This document shows, piece after piece, positions 51,771 through 60,432 of a DNA stretch of 64,000 bases (positions are counted from its first letter, which is position 1; every line of letters begins with the position of its first letter). Made by a program: the position numbers and the translations under genes. The notes beneath the pieces were generated by a model. The model saw only the letters and a list, made by a program, of their open reading frames with translations. It ran no database searches and was not told the origin of the DNA. The stretch covers positions 806,001-870,000 of the forward strand of contig NZ_CAKKMS010000002.1 of NCBI RefSeq assembly GCF_918698245.1, in the 5' to 3' direction. The DNA is from Pedobacter sp. Bi126. Lineage in GTDB: Bacteria; Bacteroidota; Bacteroidia; Sphingobacteriales; Sphingobacteriaceae.

Positions 51771-52385
51771 ATGAAAAAAGTTAAATTAGATATTGTAGGT
51801 TTATCTTACAGCCAGACGCAATCTGGTGCTTATGCCCTTGTTTTAGGAGAAGTAAATGGACGCCGCCGCTTACCGATAATTATTGGTGCATTTGAAGCAC
51901 AGGCCATTGCGATAGAAATTGAGAAAATGACTCCTAGTAGGCCATTAACACATGATTTATTTAAATCAATGGCTGACACTTTTCATATCAATATCCAGGA
52001 AATTATCATCTACAATCTGGTTGATGGTGTTTTTTACGCAAAGTTGATCTGCAGTGATGGTAAAAACACACATGAAGTTGATGCCAGAACATCTGATGCC
52101 ATTGCTTTGGCCGTTCGCTTTAACGCCATGATTTATACCTACGAATTTATTTTGGCTTCTGCCGGAATCGTAATAGAAGGGAATGATTTTCTTTTTCTCG
52201 AAAATATGGATTCTATTGCAAAAGAGCCCGAAGCGGATAGCTTGCCTACCTCAACTACCCAACAAGGTTTTGGTGATTTAACATTAGAAGAACTTCAACA
52301 AAAATTACAGGAAGCCATTGCCGAAGAAGCCTATGAAAAGGCCGCAAGATTAAGAGATGAATTGAATAAACGCGGAACATCATAG
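51771..52385 (+). CDS. Bifunctional nuclease (DUF151) with C-terminal UVR motif
   Basis: A 204-residue protein. The BFN/DUF151 domain spans about 1-140 (LPIIIGAFEAQAIAIEIEKM, RPLTHDLFKSMADTF, DARTSDAIALAVRFN). A UVR/coiled-coil motif is at about 167-200 (LEELQQKLQEAIAEEAYEKA, then ARLRDELN). Plant and bacterial DUF151 proteins can cut DNA and RNA; the UVR motif is known from UvrB/UvrC contacts. Its cellular role is not established. It follows etfA on the same strand. Confidence 0.88.
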   Translation: MKKVKLDIVGLSYSQTQSGAYALVLGEVNGRRRLPIIIGAFEAQAIAIEIEKMTPSRPLTHDLFKSMADTFHINIQEIIIYNLVDGVFYAKLICSDGKNTHEVDARTSDAIALAVRFNAMIYTYEFILASAGIVIEGNDFLFLENMDSIAKEPEADSLPTSTTQQGFGDLTLEELQQKLQEAIAEEAYEKAARLRDELNKRGTS

Positions 52386-52501
52386 TATTGTATCATAAAA
52401 AATGTTTCTACGTTCAAAAAATGTCTAAATTTTTTCTCAAATTCCCTCTATAAAAAGCTAAATTCTAAAATGAGCCAAATTGTTTAAAATAATTTAGGTT
52501 C

Positions 52502-52523
52502 ATTTTGAATTATCATTCAAAAT
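52502..52523. promoter_or_regulatory. Inverted repeat upstream of the nucleoside permease
   Basis: ATTTTGAA (52502-52509), TTATCA, TTCAAAAT (52516-52523), an 8-bp perfect dyad 48 bp before the gene start. Could be an operator. Confidence 0.4.
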
Positions 52524-52571
52524 AGTTCTATATTCAGCTTTTACTTTCAATAATCAAACTAAACTATTATT

Positions 52572-53951
52572 ATGAACGTTAAGTTTCGCTTAACTATAAT
52601 GAGTTTCATGCAATTCTTTGTATGGGCTGCCTGGTTAATTACGATTGCAAATTATTGGTTCGGAACCAAACAATGGGACGGTGCAGATTTTGGAGTAATT
52701 TTCTCTACAATGGGCATTGCATCGCTATTTATGCCAACCATAACAGGCATTCTTGCAGATAAATGGATCAATGCAGAAAAGTTATATGCTATTTTACATA
52801 TCCTGTACGCAGCCACCATGTTCTATCTGCCTCAAGTAGAAGATCCGCACACTTTCTTTTGGGTAATATTGGTGTCTATGTGTTTTTATATGCCAACCAT
52901 TGCATTAAGTAACTCAATTAGCTACACAACATTAAAAAACGGCAACTTCGATGTGGTAAAAAACTTTCCCCCCATCCGTGTTTGGGGAACAGTTGGTTTT
53001 ATTGCCGCCATGTGGCTTACCAATTTAACCGGGAATAAAGCAAGTGCAAATCAATTTTACATTGCTGGTATAAGTGCTTTATTTTTAGGTATATACTCTT
53101 TCACTTTACCTGCCTGTAAACCTTTAAATTTAATTAGTGAGAAAAAAACATTCGCACAGAAACTGGGCTTAGAATCATTCAAGCTGTTTGCTGATTATAA
53201 AATGGCATTGTTTTTCATCTTCTCTATGTTTTTAGGGGCTGCACTGCAATTAACCAATGCTTATGGCGATGTTTTTCTGGATGAATTTAAATTATTCCCT
53301 GTATTTGCCGAATCTTTTGTAATCCGCTATTCCACGATCATTTTATCCATCTCTCAAATATCAGAAACACTATTTATTCTTGCTATTCCATTCTTTTTGA
53401 AAAGATTTGGGATTAAATGGGTAATTGCAATTGCCATGTTTGCCTGGGTACTACGTTTCGGGTTATTTGCCTTTGGCGATCCTTCTACCAATTTATGGAT
53501 GATCATTACCTCTTGTATTGTATACGGCATGGCATTCGATTTCTTTAATATTTCCGGTTCACTGTTCGTAGAAACATCAACCACACCAAAAACACGTTCA
53601 TCTGCTCAAGGTTTATTTATGATGATGACTAACGGTTTTGGAGCTGTGTTTGGAAGTTTAGTGTCAGGTTGGATGATCAATAAATATTTTACTACCTATT
53701 ATAGCAGCATTGATTCATTATCTAAATATGTAAAGAGCGAAGCAGACAATAAACATCTCCTTCAATTTTTGAAAAATAAAGGAATCAGTGTATTAGAAAA
53801 TGGAAATTTAAGCAGGGCATTAGATGTGAAAGACTGGCACAACATCTGGTTATCTTTCACCATTTATGTGCTGGTTATTGCCATAGTTTTTGTAGTCATA
53901 TTTAAACACAAACATACACGAGCAGAAGTAGAAGCCATTAACCATTTATAA
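52572..53951 (+). CDS. Nucleoside permease (NHS/NupG-type MFS)
   Basis: A 459-residue protein with about twelve membrane helices. The N-terminus RLTIMSFMQFFVWAAWLITI and the GIASLFMPTITGILADKW loop fit the nucleoside:proton symporter family, as does FPPIRVWGTVGFIAAMW. It would import nucleosides across the inner membrane. Unlike NupG it has an extra loop of about 50 residues between the last helices (SLSKYVKSEADNKHLLQFL). It is followed 14 bp later by the DUF3667 gene. Confidence 0.88.
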   Translation: MNVKFRLTIMSFMQFFVWAAWLITIANYWFGTKQWDGADFGVIFSTMGIASLFMPTITGILADKWINAEKLYAILHILYAATMFYLPQVEDPHTFFWVILVSMCFYMPTIALSNSISYTTLKNGNFDVVKNFPPIRVWGTVGFIAAMWLTNLTGNKASANQFYIAGISALFLGIYSFTLPACKPLNLISEKKTFAQKLGLESFKLFADYKMALFFIFSMFLGAALQLTNAYGDVFLDEFKLFPVFAESFVIRYSTIILSISQISETLFILAIPFFLKRFGIKWVIAIAMFAWVLRFGLFAFGDPSTNLWMIITSCIVYGMAFDFFNISGSLFVETSTTPKTRSSAQGLFMMMTNGFGAVFGSLVSGWMINKYFTTYYSSIDSLSKYVKSEADNKHLLQFLKNKGISVLENGNLSRALDVKDWHNIWLSFTIYVLVIAIVFVVIFKHKHTRAEVEAINHL

Positions 53952-53965
53952 TTTCGATTTATCCC

Positions 53966-55084
53966 ATGTCAGCTGGTAAATATAGAAAAGAACACAATTG
54001 CTTAAACTGTGGCGCTCATGTTGAGAAACATTATTGTAGCGATTGCGGTCAACCAAATTTAGAGTTAAAAGAAAGTTTCTGGGCTTTTATTAGTCATAGC
54101 ATAGCCCATTATTTTCACTTCGACAATAAATTCTTTCAAACCCTCTCTCCTCTTTTAACAAAGCCCGGGCAGGTTACACTCGATTATTTAGCTGGTAAAA
54201 GAGCAAGGTATATTAATCCGGTGAGTATGTACATCTTCGTATCCATCGTATATTTTTTGGTTGTGTATTCGCCAAAACATGTAAAAAAAGATACTCATGA
54301 CTCAACTAAAACCGAAAAACGAAGAGATGAAAGTGTTACCGACAGTGTAAATAAGGCGCTAAAGCTTTCAGGAATACCTAAAAACATTGCAAATAAGGCA
54401 ACAACATCGATCAATAAAGCAATCAAGAAAAAAGAATTTATCAAACTTGGTTTTGCTGATCAGGAAAAGGAACTGAACAGGCTTAGAACTGAAAATGCTA
54501 AACTAGCGTCTGATTCTATTGCCGACATGATCGAAGATTATAACGATATCCATATCGAAAGAAACGATAGCACTTATGCTGCCTACTTAGGAAGGCAAAA
54601 GAAATTGCCACCCGCGGAGCAAGACAATTGGTATGAGCGGATGATCAAAAAAAGGGCAATTAATATCGGAGAAAAATCGGAAGTAATTCAAGAAACGCTA
54701 GAGCATAACCGACCAAAACAATACTTTTTGTTAATGCCTTTATTGGCACTTTTTATTATGTGGAATTTCAGGAAAAATCATATTTATTATTTAAATCACC
54801 TGATTTTTGCCATCCATGGAATGACTGCATATTTTATTGTGCAAATTTTTACTGATCCAATAATTAAGCATGTTTTTGATAAGAAAGGCATTATTACCAC
54901 TATTATTGAACTAGGTGTTATAGTTTGGATCTGTTGGTATATGTACAGCGCTTTAAAAGTATTTTATCAAAGAAAACCTTGGAGTATAGTTTTTAAAATG
55001 TTCTGTATTTTTGTGATGTATTGGATAGCATTTAGTGTATCTGAAGTGATCATGGTAAACCTGATCTATTACGTAGCTACTTAA
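53966..55084 (+). CDS. DUF3667 membrane protein with zinc ribbon
   Basis: A 372-residue protein. The N-terminal zinc ribbon has CLNCG and CSDCGQ; the conserved FDNKFFQTLSPLLTKPGQVT and GKRARYINPVSMYIFVSIVY follow, defining DUF3667. A long charged helical insert (about 105-245) precedes four C-terminal membrane helices. The family is common in Bacteroidota but uncharacterised. It is downstream of the nucleoside permease on the same strand. Confidence 0.83.
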   Translation: MSAGKYRKEHNCLNCGAHVEKHYCSDCGQPNLELKESFWAFISHSIAHYFHFDNKFFQTLSPLLTKPGQVTLDYLAGKRARYINPVSMYIFVSIVYFLVVYSPKHVKKDTHDSTKTEKRRDESVTDSVNKALKLSGIPKNIANKATTSINKAIKKKEFIKLGFADQEKELNRLRTENAKLASDSIADMIEDYNDIHIERNDSTYAAYLGRQKKLPPAEQDNWYERMIKKRAINIGEKSEVIQETLEHNRPKQYFLLMPLLALFIMWNFRKNHIYYLNHLIFAIHGMTAYFIVQIFTDPIIKHVFDKKGIITTIIELGVIVWICWYMYSALKVFYQRKPWSIVFKMFCIFVMYWIAFSVSEVIMVNLIYYVAT

Positions 55085-55123
55085 ATTATGTCATAATTTC
55101 GACCGCGCATCGTTAAAAAAGTG

Positions 55124-55208
55124 CCGTCATCTCGACTGGAACGCAGTGAATGGAGAGATCTATCTCTGCAGATCTCTCGACTACGCTACACTTCGCTCGA
55201 GATGACGG
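55124..55208. repeat. CGTCATCTCGAC interspersed repeat
   Basis: Opens CCGTCATCTCGACTGGAACG, with GGAGAGATCTATC and GCAGATCTCTCGAC inside, and ends CTCGAGATGACGG. Outer arms are perfect inverts over 13 bp. It lies between convergent genes. Confidence 0.85.
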
Positions 55209-55232
55209 TTAGTGGATAAAAGCAACGTCCAT

Positions 55233-55270
55233 AAAAAAAACCACCCGATATTATCGGGTGGTTTTTTTTA
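55233..55270. terminator. Bidirectional intrinsic terminator
   Basis: AACCACCCGATA (55240-55251) and TATCGGGTGGTT (55253-55264) flanked by A-runs and T-runs on each side. It serves both the DUF3667 gene and gltA. Confidence 0.9.
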
Positions 55271-55282
55271 TGCTTAATGAAA

Positions 55283-56572
55283 TTATTTTCTATCCTTAAG
55301 CTCAACAAATTCTCTATCTGTTTCACCTACATAAATCTGGCGAGGGCGACCTATCGGCTCTTTATTCTCGTGCATTTCTTTCCATTGTGCAATCCATCCT
55401 GGTAAACGGCCTAAAGCAAATAGAACGGTAAACATTTCAGATGGGAAGCCTAATGCGCGGTAAATAATACCTGAATAGAAATCTACATTTGGATATAACT
55501 TACGGTCAATGAAGTATTGATCAGTTAAAGCCGCTTCTTCTAATTTCTTAGCAATTTCTAAAATCGGATCATCAATACCTAGGTTTTCCAGAATATCATC
55601 ACAAGCTTTTTTAATGATTTTAGCTCTTGGATCGAAGTTTTTGTAAACCCTATGTCCAAAGCCCATCATACGGAATGGATCGTTTTTGTCTTTCGCTTTT
55701 GCGATCCACTTCTCTGTATCACCTCCGTCGGCTTTAATCAACTCAAGCATATCGATCACAGCCTGGTTAGCACCACCATGTAGTGGGCCCCAAAGTGCAG
55801 CAATACCAGCAGCAATGGAAGCATATAAATTACAATCAGATGAACCTACGATACGAACGGTAGATGCGGAACAGTTTTGCTCGTGATCTGCATGCAGAAT
55901 AAGCAATTTATTCATCGCATTAACCACAATCGGATTTACATCATAATCCTCTGTACGTTGTCCAAACGTCATCCAAAGGAAATTGGTTACATAATCATAT
56001 TTATTTTTTGGATAAATAAGCGGATGACCTAATGATTTTTTATAAACGAAAGAAACAATGGTTGGGAATTTAGCCAAAAGTTTGATGATGGTTAAATCTT
56101 GTTCTTCTGCGGTTTGATTTGGTTTTAAACACTCAGGATAGAATGTAGACAATGAGAAGATCAGGGAACCTAATTGACCCATTGGATGAGATCTTGATGG
56201 GTAGCCATCAAAAAATTTCTTCATGTCCTCATGGATCAAAGTATGCTTGCTTATGTCAGCCTGTAGATCTTCAAGTTGTTTTTGTGTTGGCAGATCTCCA
56301 TAAATGATCAGATAAATAACCTCTAAAAAACTCGATTTTGCGGCAAGCTCTTCGATTGAATAACCTCTATATTTTAAAATGCCTTTTTCACCATCTAAAA
56401 AAGTGATTTTACTCTTGGTAGAACCAGTATTTTTAAAACCAGTATCTAAAGTAACAAAACCTGTTAGATCTCTTAATTTTGAAATATCAATGGCCTTTTC
56501 ATCTTCTGTTCCTGTAATTACTGGCAATTCTACTGTCTTACCATCAACTTTGATCTCTGCAATATCTGACAT
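55283..56572 (-). CDS. gltA: Citrate synthase
   Basis: A 429-residue type II citrate synthase. The catalytic histidines lie in LWGPLHGGAN and in GFGHRVYKNFDPRA, and the aspartate is in the C-terminal NVDFYSGIIYRALG. The N-terminal beta segment (ITGTEDEKAIDISKLRD) is present, as in Gram-negative enzymes. It condenses oxaloacetate and acetyl-CoA. It is transcribed alone, ending at the bidirectional terminator. Confidence 0.96.
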   Translation of the reverse strand: MSDIAEIKVDGKTVELPVITGTEDEKAIDISKLRDLTGFVTLDTGFKNTGSTKSKITFLDGEKGILKYRGYSIEELAAKSSFLEVIYLIIYGDLPTQKQLEDLQADISKHTLIHEDMKKFFDGYPSRSHPMGQLGSLIFSLSTFYPECLKPNQTAEEQDLTIIKLLAKFPTIVSFVYKKSLGHPLIYPKNKYDYVTNFLWMTFGQRTEDYDVNPIVVNAMNKLLILHADHEQNCSASTVRIVGSSDCNLYASIAAGIAALWGPLHGGANQAVIDMLELIKADGGDTEKWIAKAKDKNDPFRMMGFGHRVYKNFDPRAKIIKKACDDILENLGIDDPILEIAKKLEEAALTDQYFIDRKLYPNVDFYSGIIYRALGFPSEMFTVLFALGRLPGWIAQWKEMHENKEPIGRPRQIYVGETDREFVELKDRK

Positions 56573-56704
56573 ATTATTGTATTGTGTTTATAGCTTCTAA
56601 ATTATATAAAATTAATATACATGCATAACAAATCTGTTAAATTAATATGAATAATTAGTCAAAATGACGTAACAATCGTGCTTAATTAAACAGGATCTGA
56701 AATC

Positions 56705-57235
56705 TTATTTTGCTTTGATTTCTTCGGCAACTCTTCCACACTCCAGCATTTCTTTGCCGTAATAAGGGTTTTTAATTTCCTTTTCGGTTGATAACCAGTC
56801 ACCTCCATCTCCTTTATTCGCCATAGGGCAATGCTGAACATAAATTGTGCCTTTTTCTATTTCCGCATTTTTTAATAACGCAATTATATCTGCGCTTAAA
56901 ACCGTGAAATCTTTTCTTTGCGAAACAAGATTATTGCTTGCCGCGATTTTGCCAGCAACAGCAGCAGTTGGCTCACAACCTTTATAAGCAGCTAAACTAC
57001 TTTGTAACTGTGCTGCAGATTTTTGTGCATTAGCTGAATCTGATTTTACCAATGCATTTTTTAAATCTACATATTGGTTAAAGATTTCAGATTTCTGCCT
57101 GTCTTTTATAGAAACCTCATTTCTAACCGATGCTGAATCTGTTTTTGTTGAATCTTTAGTTTCTGTAGATTTTTTTTCTGCCTGGTTACAGGCCATTAAA
57201 GCGGTAAGTATTACTAATCCGAATATTCTTTTCAT
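56705..57235 (-). CDS. DUF3347 lipoprotein
   Basis: A 176-residue protein from the ATG at 57235. A lipoprotein signal ends at LTALMAC with Asn-Gln after the cysteine. A Ser/Thr/Lys-rich linker leads to a DUF3347 domain whose end carries YVQHCPMANKGDGGDW and NPYYGKEMLECG. In other Bacteroidota this domain often accompanies copper/silver efflux proteins. Its His-Cys-Pro-Met residues suit metal binding. No efflux gene is adjacent, so the role is uncertain. An upstream in-frame start would add seven residues. Confidence 0.82.
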   Translation of the reverse strand: MKRIFGLVILTALMACNQAEKKSTETKDSTKTDSASVRNEVSIKDRQKSEIFNQYVDLKNALVKSDSANAQKSAAQLQSSLAAYKGCEPTAAVAGKIAASNNLVSQRKDFTVLSADIIALLKNAEIEKGTIYVQHCPMANKGDGGDWLSTEKEIKNPYYGKEMLECGRVAEEIKAK

Positions 57236-57285
57236 TGTATTTGGTTTTCGGCTCAAAATAGCAATTAAAATGGTAAATAAATAAA

Positions 57286-57311
57286 AAAGTCCCGATTTTC
57301 ATCGGGACTTT
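57286..57311 (-). terminator. Intrinsic terminator of the first barrel gene
   Basis: AAAGTCCCGAT and ATCGGGACTTT (11 bp, 4-nt loop) with a T-rich tail on the minus strand, 20 bp after the stop at 57331. Confidence 0.85.
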
Positions 57312-57330
57312 AAATTAAATGATGTTCTAA

Positions 57331-57882
57331 TTATAATTTGAAATTATATCCTAATCTCAGGTTAAATTGACCGGTTTTCATGAAATAGAGATCAGAAGCG
57401 CTATTGTTTACATAACCTTCGTATTTTATGCCCAGATCTAAACCATTTTTCCATTCGTAACCTAAACCACCTGTATAAATAAAGTTCATGTTAGCGCCAT
57501 CTTTTATGGCCAAACCTGAACCTAACTCAGTACTTAAATACATTCTCTCGATCGGAAACACTCTAACGCCTCCTAATAAAGGGATAAATTCGAATTTTAG
57601 CGGGCTTCCCTTCCATTTTAATCTGGTATAACCACCCGAAGCAGTAAGGGCCACATAGGGGCTTAAATCATACTGAAGTCTTACATCTGCACCATAACCA
57701 TAATCCATTTCAGACTTGTCTGGAAATAATCCACCGTTTACGCCTACGCCAATTTTAAAAGCCATGCCGCTTCCTGACGTCATTGGTTCAGAAGAACCCA
57801 TCGTTTGTGCTTTTAGATTTGATGTGGTTAAAATTGCAAGGGCCGTTAATGTCGTTGCAAAAAGTTTAGTAACTGTTTTCAT
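57331..57882 (-). CDS. Small outer-membrane beta-barrel protein
   Basis: A 183-residue exported protein with signal peptide MKTVTKLFATTLTALAILTT ending near LKA/Q. It has an 8-strand-type barrel pattern: alternating residues, glycine-rich turns and a final strand FNLRLGYNFKL ending in leucine. It is a paralogue of the gene at 58031; signals, GLDLGIKYEG-type strands and C-termini match. Such small barrels have structural or unknown roles. Position in tandem with its paralogue implies local duplication. Confidence 0.8.
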   Translation of the reverse strand: MKTVTKLFATTLTALAILTTSNLKAQTMGSSEPMTSGSGMAFKIGVGVNGGLFPDKSEMDYGYGADVRLQYDLSPYVALTASGGYTRLKWKGSPLKFEFIPLLGGVRVFPIERMYLSTELGSGLAIKDGANMNFIYTGGLGYEWKNGLDLGIKYEGYVNNSASDLYFMKTGQFNLRLGYNFKL

Positions 57883-57980
57883 TTTAGATATTTTAAGTTA
57901 TTAATTAAGGGTTTAGTTTATATACGTTAAAATACCAAAGGTGGATTTTCAAATTTTCATTTTTTTCAGAATGTTATGAA

Positions 57981-58011
57981 ATAAAAAAGCCCCCTAAAAA
58001 AGGAGGCTTTC
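57981..58011 (-). terminator. Intrinsic terminator of the second barrel gene
   Basis: On the minus strand AAAGCCTCCT (58010-58001) pairs with AGGGGGCTTT (57996-57987), a 10-bp stem with one T-G wobble and a short loop, followed by six T residues. It follows the stop at 58031. Confidence 0.82.
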
Positions 58012-58018
58012 AATATTA

Positions 58019-58030
58019 TCTGTGGTTAGC
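58019..58030 (-). repeat. AACCACAGAT word directly after the barrel gene
   Basis: On the minus strand the TAA at 58031 is followed by GCTAACCACAGATAAT, the fourth stop-proximal copy of AACCACAGAT in the window. Confidence 0.5.
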
Positions 58031-58549
58031 TTATAGGTTAAATCCGTATGCTAAACGTAGGCCAACATAACCGGTACTGTTACCATCTTTAGCTAAGCCT
58101 TCGTATTTCACACCTAAGTCTAATCCGTTACTCCATGCATAACCCAGAGCTGGTGAATACACAAATGATGTTCCGCTACCTTCGTTCGTACCGAAACCAG
58201 CACCAAGCTCTGCTAAACCATAAATACCAGAACCTGAATCATTAAAGAAATATTTAACACCAGCTTTTACAGGAATGTATCCAAAATCTGGAACATCTAC
58301 GCCAGTATTGCCAATTTCTTTACCTAAGAAACGGGTATAACCAGCAGTAACAGGAATCGATAATTGTTTATCGATATCAAATTGATAACGTAAATCTGCA
58401 CCAAGCGCCACGCTATATGCATCGCTTGTTGGTATACCGCCAAAAATTCCTATTCCTAATTTTTGAGAAGATTGCGCGTTAGCATTTGTAGTAAAGAATA
58501 AAGCCACGACAGCTGCTGAAGTAGCAATGATTTTAGTAATTGTTTTCAT
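58031..58549 (-). CDS. Small outer-membrane beta-barrel protein, paralogue
   Basis: A 172-residue barrel from the ATG at 58549, with signal peptide KTITKIIATSAAVVALFFTT ending near NANA/Q. GLDLGVKYEGLAKDG and the final GLRLAYGFNL strand mirror the neighbouring gene. The frame is open a further 33 codons upstream, but that part precedes the signal peptide and is not coding. It has its own terminator, so the two barrels are separately transcribed or processed. Confidence 0.8.
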   Translation of the reverse strand: MKTITKIIATSAAVVALFFTTNANAQSSQKLGIGIFGGIPTSDAYSVALGADLRYQFDIDKQLSIPVTAGYTRFLGKEIGNTGVDVPDFGYIPVKAGVKYFFNDSGSGIYGLAELGAGFGTNEGSGTSFVYSPALGYAWSNGLDLGVKYEGLAKDGNSTGYVGLRLAYGFNL

Positions 58550-58666
58550 TTTAAGATATTGTTTTTGAGTTAAACTAATATGTTGCAATAAATACAAAGG
58601 TTGTGCCAAAAGGGCTTTTTTAATGCCATTTAGCCCTAAATCCAACATTCAAATGACCAATAAAAG

Positions 58667-59596
58667 TTAATTTTCGCTAAGTGAAACTTTTTCAATTACC
58701 AACTGTTGTAATAGGTTTGTAGGTGCTGATGCATCGAGCCAAATAACCTCAACATTGTCTTTTTCCATTTTCCTAAAAAAGGTGTTTTGCCGTTTTGCAT
58801 ATTGGCAAATGGCGATACCAAGTTTTAGTTTCAGTTCATCAAAAGTGAATAAGCCATCCAGGTAATTAACAATGAATTTATATTCTAACCCATAGAATAC
58901 CAACATTTCTTTACTAATACCTTCTTTAAGCAATTGTACTACTTCCTCAATTAAGCCTGCCTTAAATCTTTGATCGAGCCTTGCCAGGATTTTGGCACGT
59001 GTTGTTTCGACTTCATTCTTTAATCCAAAAATAATAGGTTTGAGCGCAGGCCGATCGATTACTTCTAGTTGATTGTGTTGGAGGTAATGGGATATTTCCA
59101 ATGCCCTGATCAATCTCTTTTTTGAGGATAAGTCAACATGATCAATATTCTTGCAATTATCACTTTGTAATTTTAAAATCAACTCTTCTTTTGATAATAA
59201 ATTTAGTAGATCTCTTAATTCTTGATTTATGGGAATAGCAGTAAAAGTTTGATTTTGCAAAAGGCTATGGATATACATTCCTGTTCCGCCACAGAGAATG
59301 GGTATTTTGTTTTTTTCTGTTATAGATGCAAATGCCTTATAGAAATCGTTTTTAAAGGCATCTACATGATAACGTTCACCAGGTTCTAAAATATCGATTA
59401 AATGATAAGGAATTGTTTTACCATTAATTTGATATTCCTGCAAATCTTTACCAGTACCAATATCCATCCGTTTAAATATCTGACGGCTATCGGCACTAAT
59501 AATTTCGCCATTTAACGCATCAGCAACACTTACAGCAAGTTTCGTTTTGCCCGATGCCGTTGCCCCCAAAATGATGATGAGATTATGCTGATCCAT
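58667..59596 (-). CDS. miaA: tRNA dimethylallyltransferase
   Basis: A 309-residue MiaA: GATASGKTKLA at 10-20 (P-loop), EIISADSRQIFKRMDIGTGK, HLIDILEPGERYHVDAFKND and CGGTGMYIHSLLQ. It adds dimethylallyl to A37 of tRNAs reading UNN codons. Its start shares a base with the stop of the upstream gene (59596), so the two are translationally coupled. Confidence 0.95.
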   Translation of the reverse strand: MDQHNLIIILGATASGKTKLAVSVADALNGEIISADSRQIFKRMDIGTGKDLQEYQINGKTIPYHLIDILEPGERYHVDAFKNDFYKAFASITEKNKIPILCGGTGMYIHSLLQNQTFTAIPINQELRDLLNLLSKEELILKLQSDNCKNIDHVDLSSKKRLIRALEISHYLQHNQLEVIDRPALKPIIFGLKNEVETTRAKILARLDQRFKAGLIEEVVQLLKEGISKEMLVFYGLEYKFIVNYLDGLFTFDELKLKLGIAICQYAKRQNTFFRKMEKDNVEVIWLDASAPTNLLQQLVIEKVSLSEN

Positions 59597-60378
59597 TAAA
59601 ATTTGAGGATAAACTTTAAACTTCCTGTATTAAATACTTCCTGTGCCAAAACCTGATTATTCTTTTTAAGCTGACGATTTAGATTTTTATCAAGAACATA
59701 AGTCTGTGGCTCCAAAATTGCCGTTTGCTTAAAACCTAATTTAATATAGGCTTCTCCTGCCGACCAGTCGCGATCTGCATAAGTCATCAGGTCATTAGGT
59801 TTATACGTTTCTGCGAAAAAAGCAATCAACTTGCTAAGCCCTCCAGTAATAGAATAGCCAGCTTTAACGGCAAACCTGATCAATTCTGCTGATTTATAAT
59901 TTTCGGTATGGTTCATTTTACGTAGTGCCGAAAAAGTAGCAACCGCTACAAGCGCCTCTTTTTCGAATAACCCAATTTTATAACGGCTACTTACTGAGCC
60001 CTGCAAGTGATTTTCAATTAAAAAAGAATCAGCCACGGGTTTAGTAATTTTGAATACTTTGGTTTTTCTACCGTGAATACGGATATTTTTTCCAAGCAAA
60101 GATTTAATTCTCGCTAAAACCTGATCCGATTTTGATTGCCAAAGATCTTCCCAAAGATGAATGAGTTTAATGCCTTCCTGCTGATATTTTTCCTGTAGCC
60201 CAATGAGATGTTGTGGGGTAAATTTATTGTTTAAACTTACCAGATGAATGATCAATTGAGGATCAATCTGTAATAATCGAAATTCATGTTCTATAAAAAA
60301 AAGGCACCAAATTTTGTTATTATCAAGTGCTAAGCTTAATTGATGATGCCAGTTAACGTCAGAAGTTAAATTATTCAA
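59596..60378 (-). CDS. Homing-endonuclease-like protein with GNAT-like C-terminal domain
   Basis: A 260-residue protein without a clear name. Residues 56-95 (LQEKYQQEGIKLIHLWEDLW and RIKSLLG) resemble the C-terminal part of phage VSR/PD-(D/E)XK-type homing endonucleases, where the matching phrase is a LIHIFEDEW-like strand. RIHGRKTKV at 100-108 and FLIENHLQGS at 119-128 continue the same pattern, and 130-225 (ELIRFAVKAGYSITGGLSKL, TYADRDWSAGEAYIKLGF) form a GNAT-like domain found with those proteins. The N-terminal 55 residues are unassigned and the nuclease core is not evident, so it may be a domesticated relic. It begins with TTG and is coupled to miaA. Confidence 0.6.
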   Translation of the reverse strand: MNNLTSDVNWHHQLSLALDNNKIWCLFFIEHEFRLLQIDPQLIIHLVSLNNKFTPQHLIGLQEKYQQEGIKLIHLWEDLWQSKSDQVLARIKSLLGKNIRIHGRKTKVFKITKPVADSFLIENHLQGSVSSRYKIGLFEKEALVAVATFSALRKMNHTENYKSAELIRFAVKAGYSITGGLSKLIAFFAETYKPNDLMTYADRDWSAGEAYIKLGFKQTAILEPQTYVLDKNLNRQLKKNNQVLAQEVFNTGSLKFILKF

Positions 60379-60432
60379 TCAGTAGAAGGTTTTTTAGAAA
60401 AATTATCTACCGCAAATTTAACCATCAGATTG

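Noticed and set aside
58550..58648. 33-codon extension of the second barrel gene
   Set aside because: It precedes a good signal peptide that must be N-terminal.
59596..60378. Active mobile homing endonuclease
   Set aside because: No intron, intein or flanking target signature, the nuclease core is not visible, and the gene is coupled to miaA, so only a relic or domesticated protein is supported.
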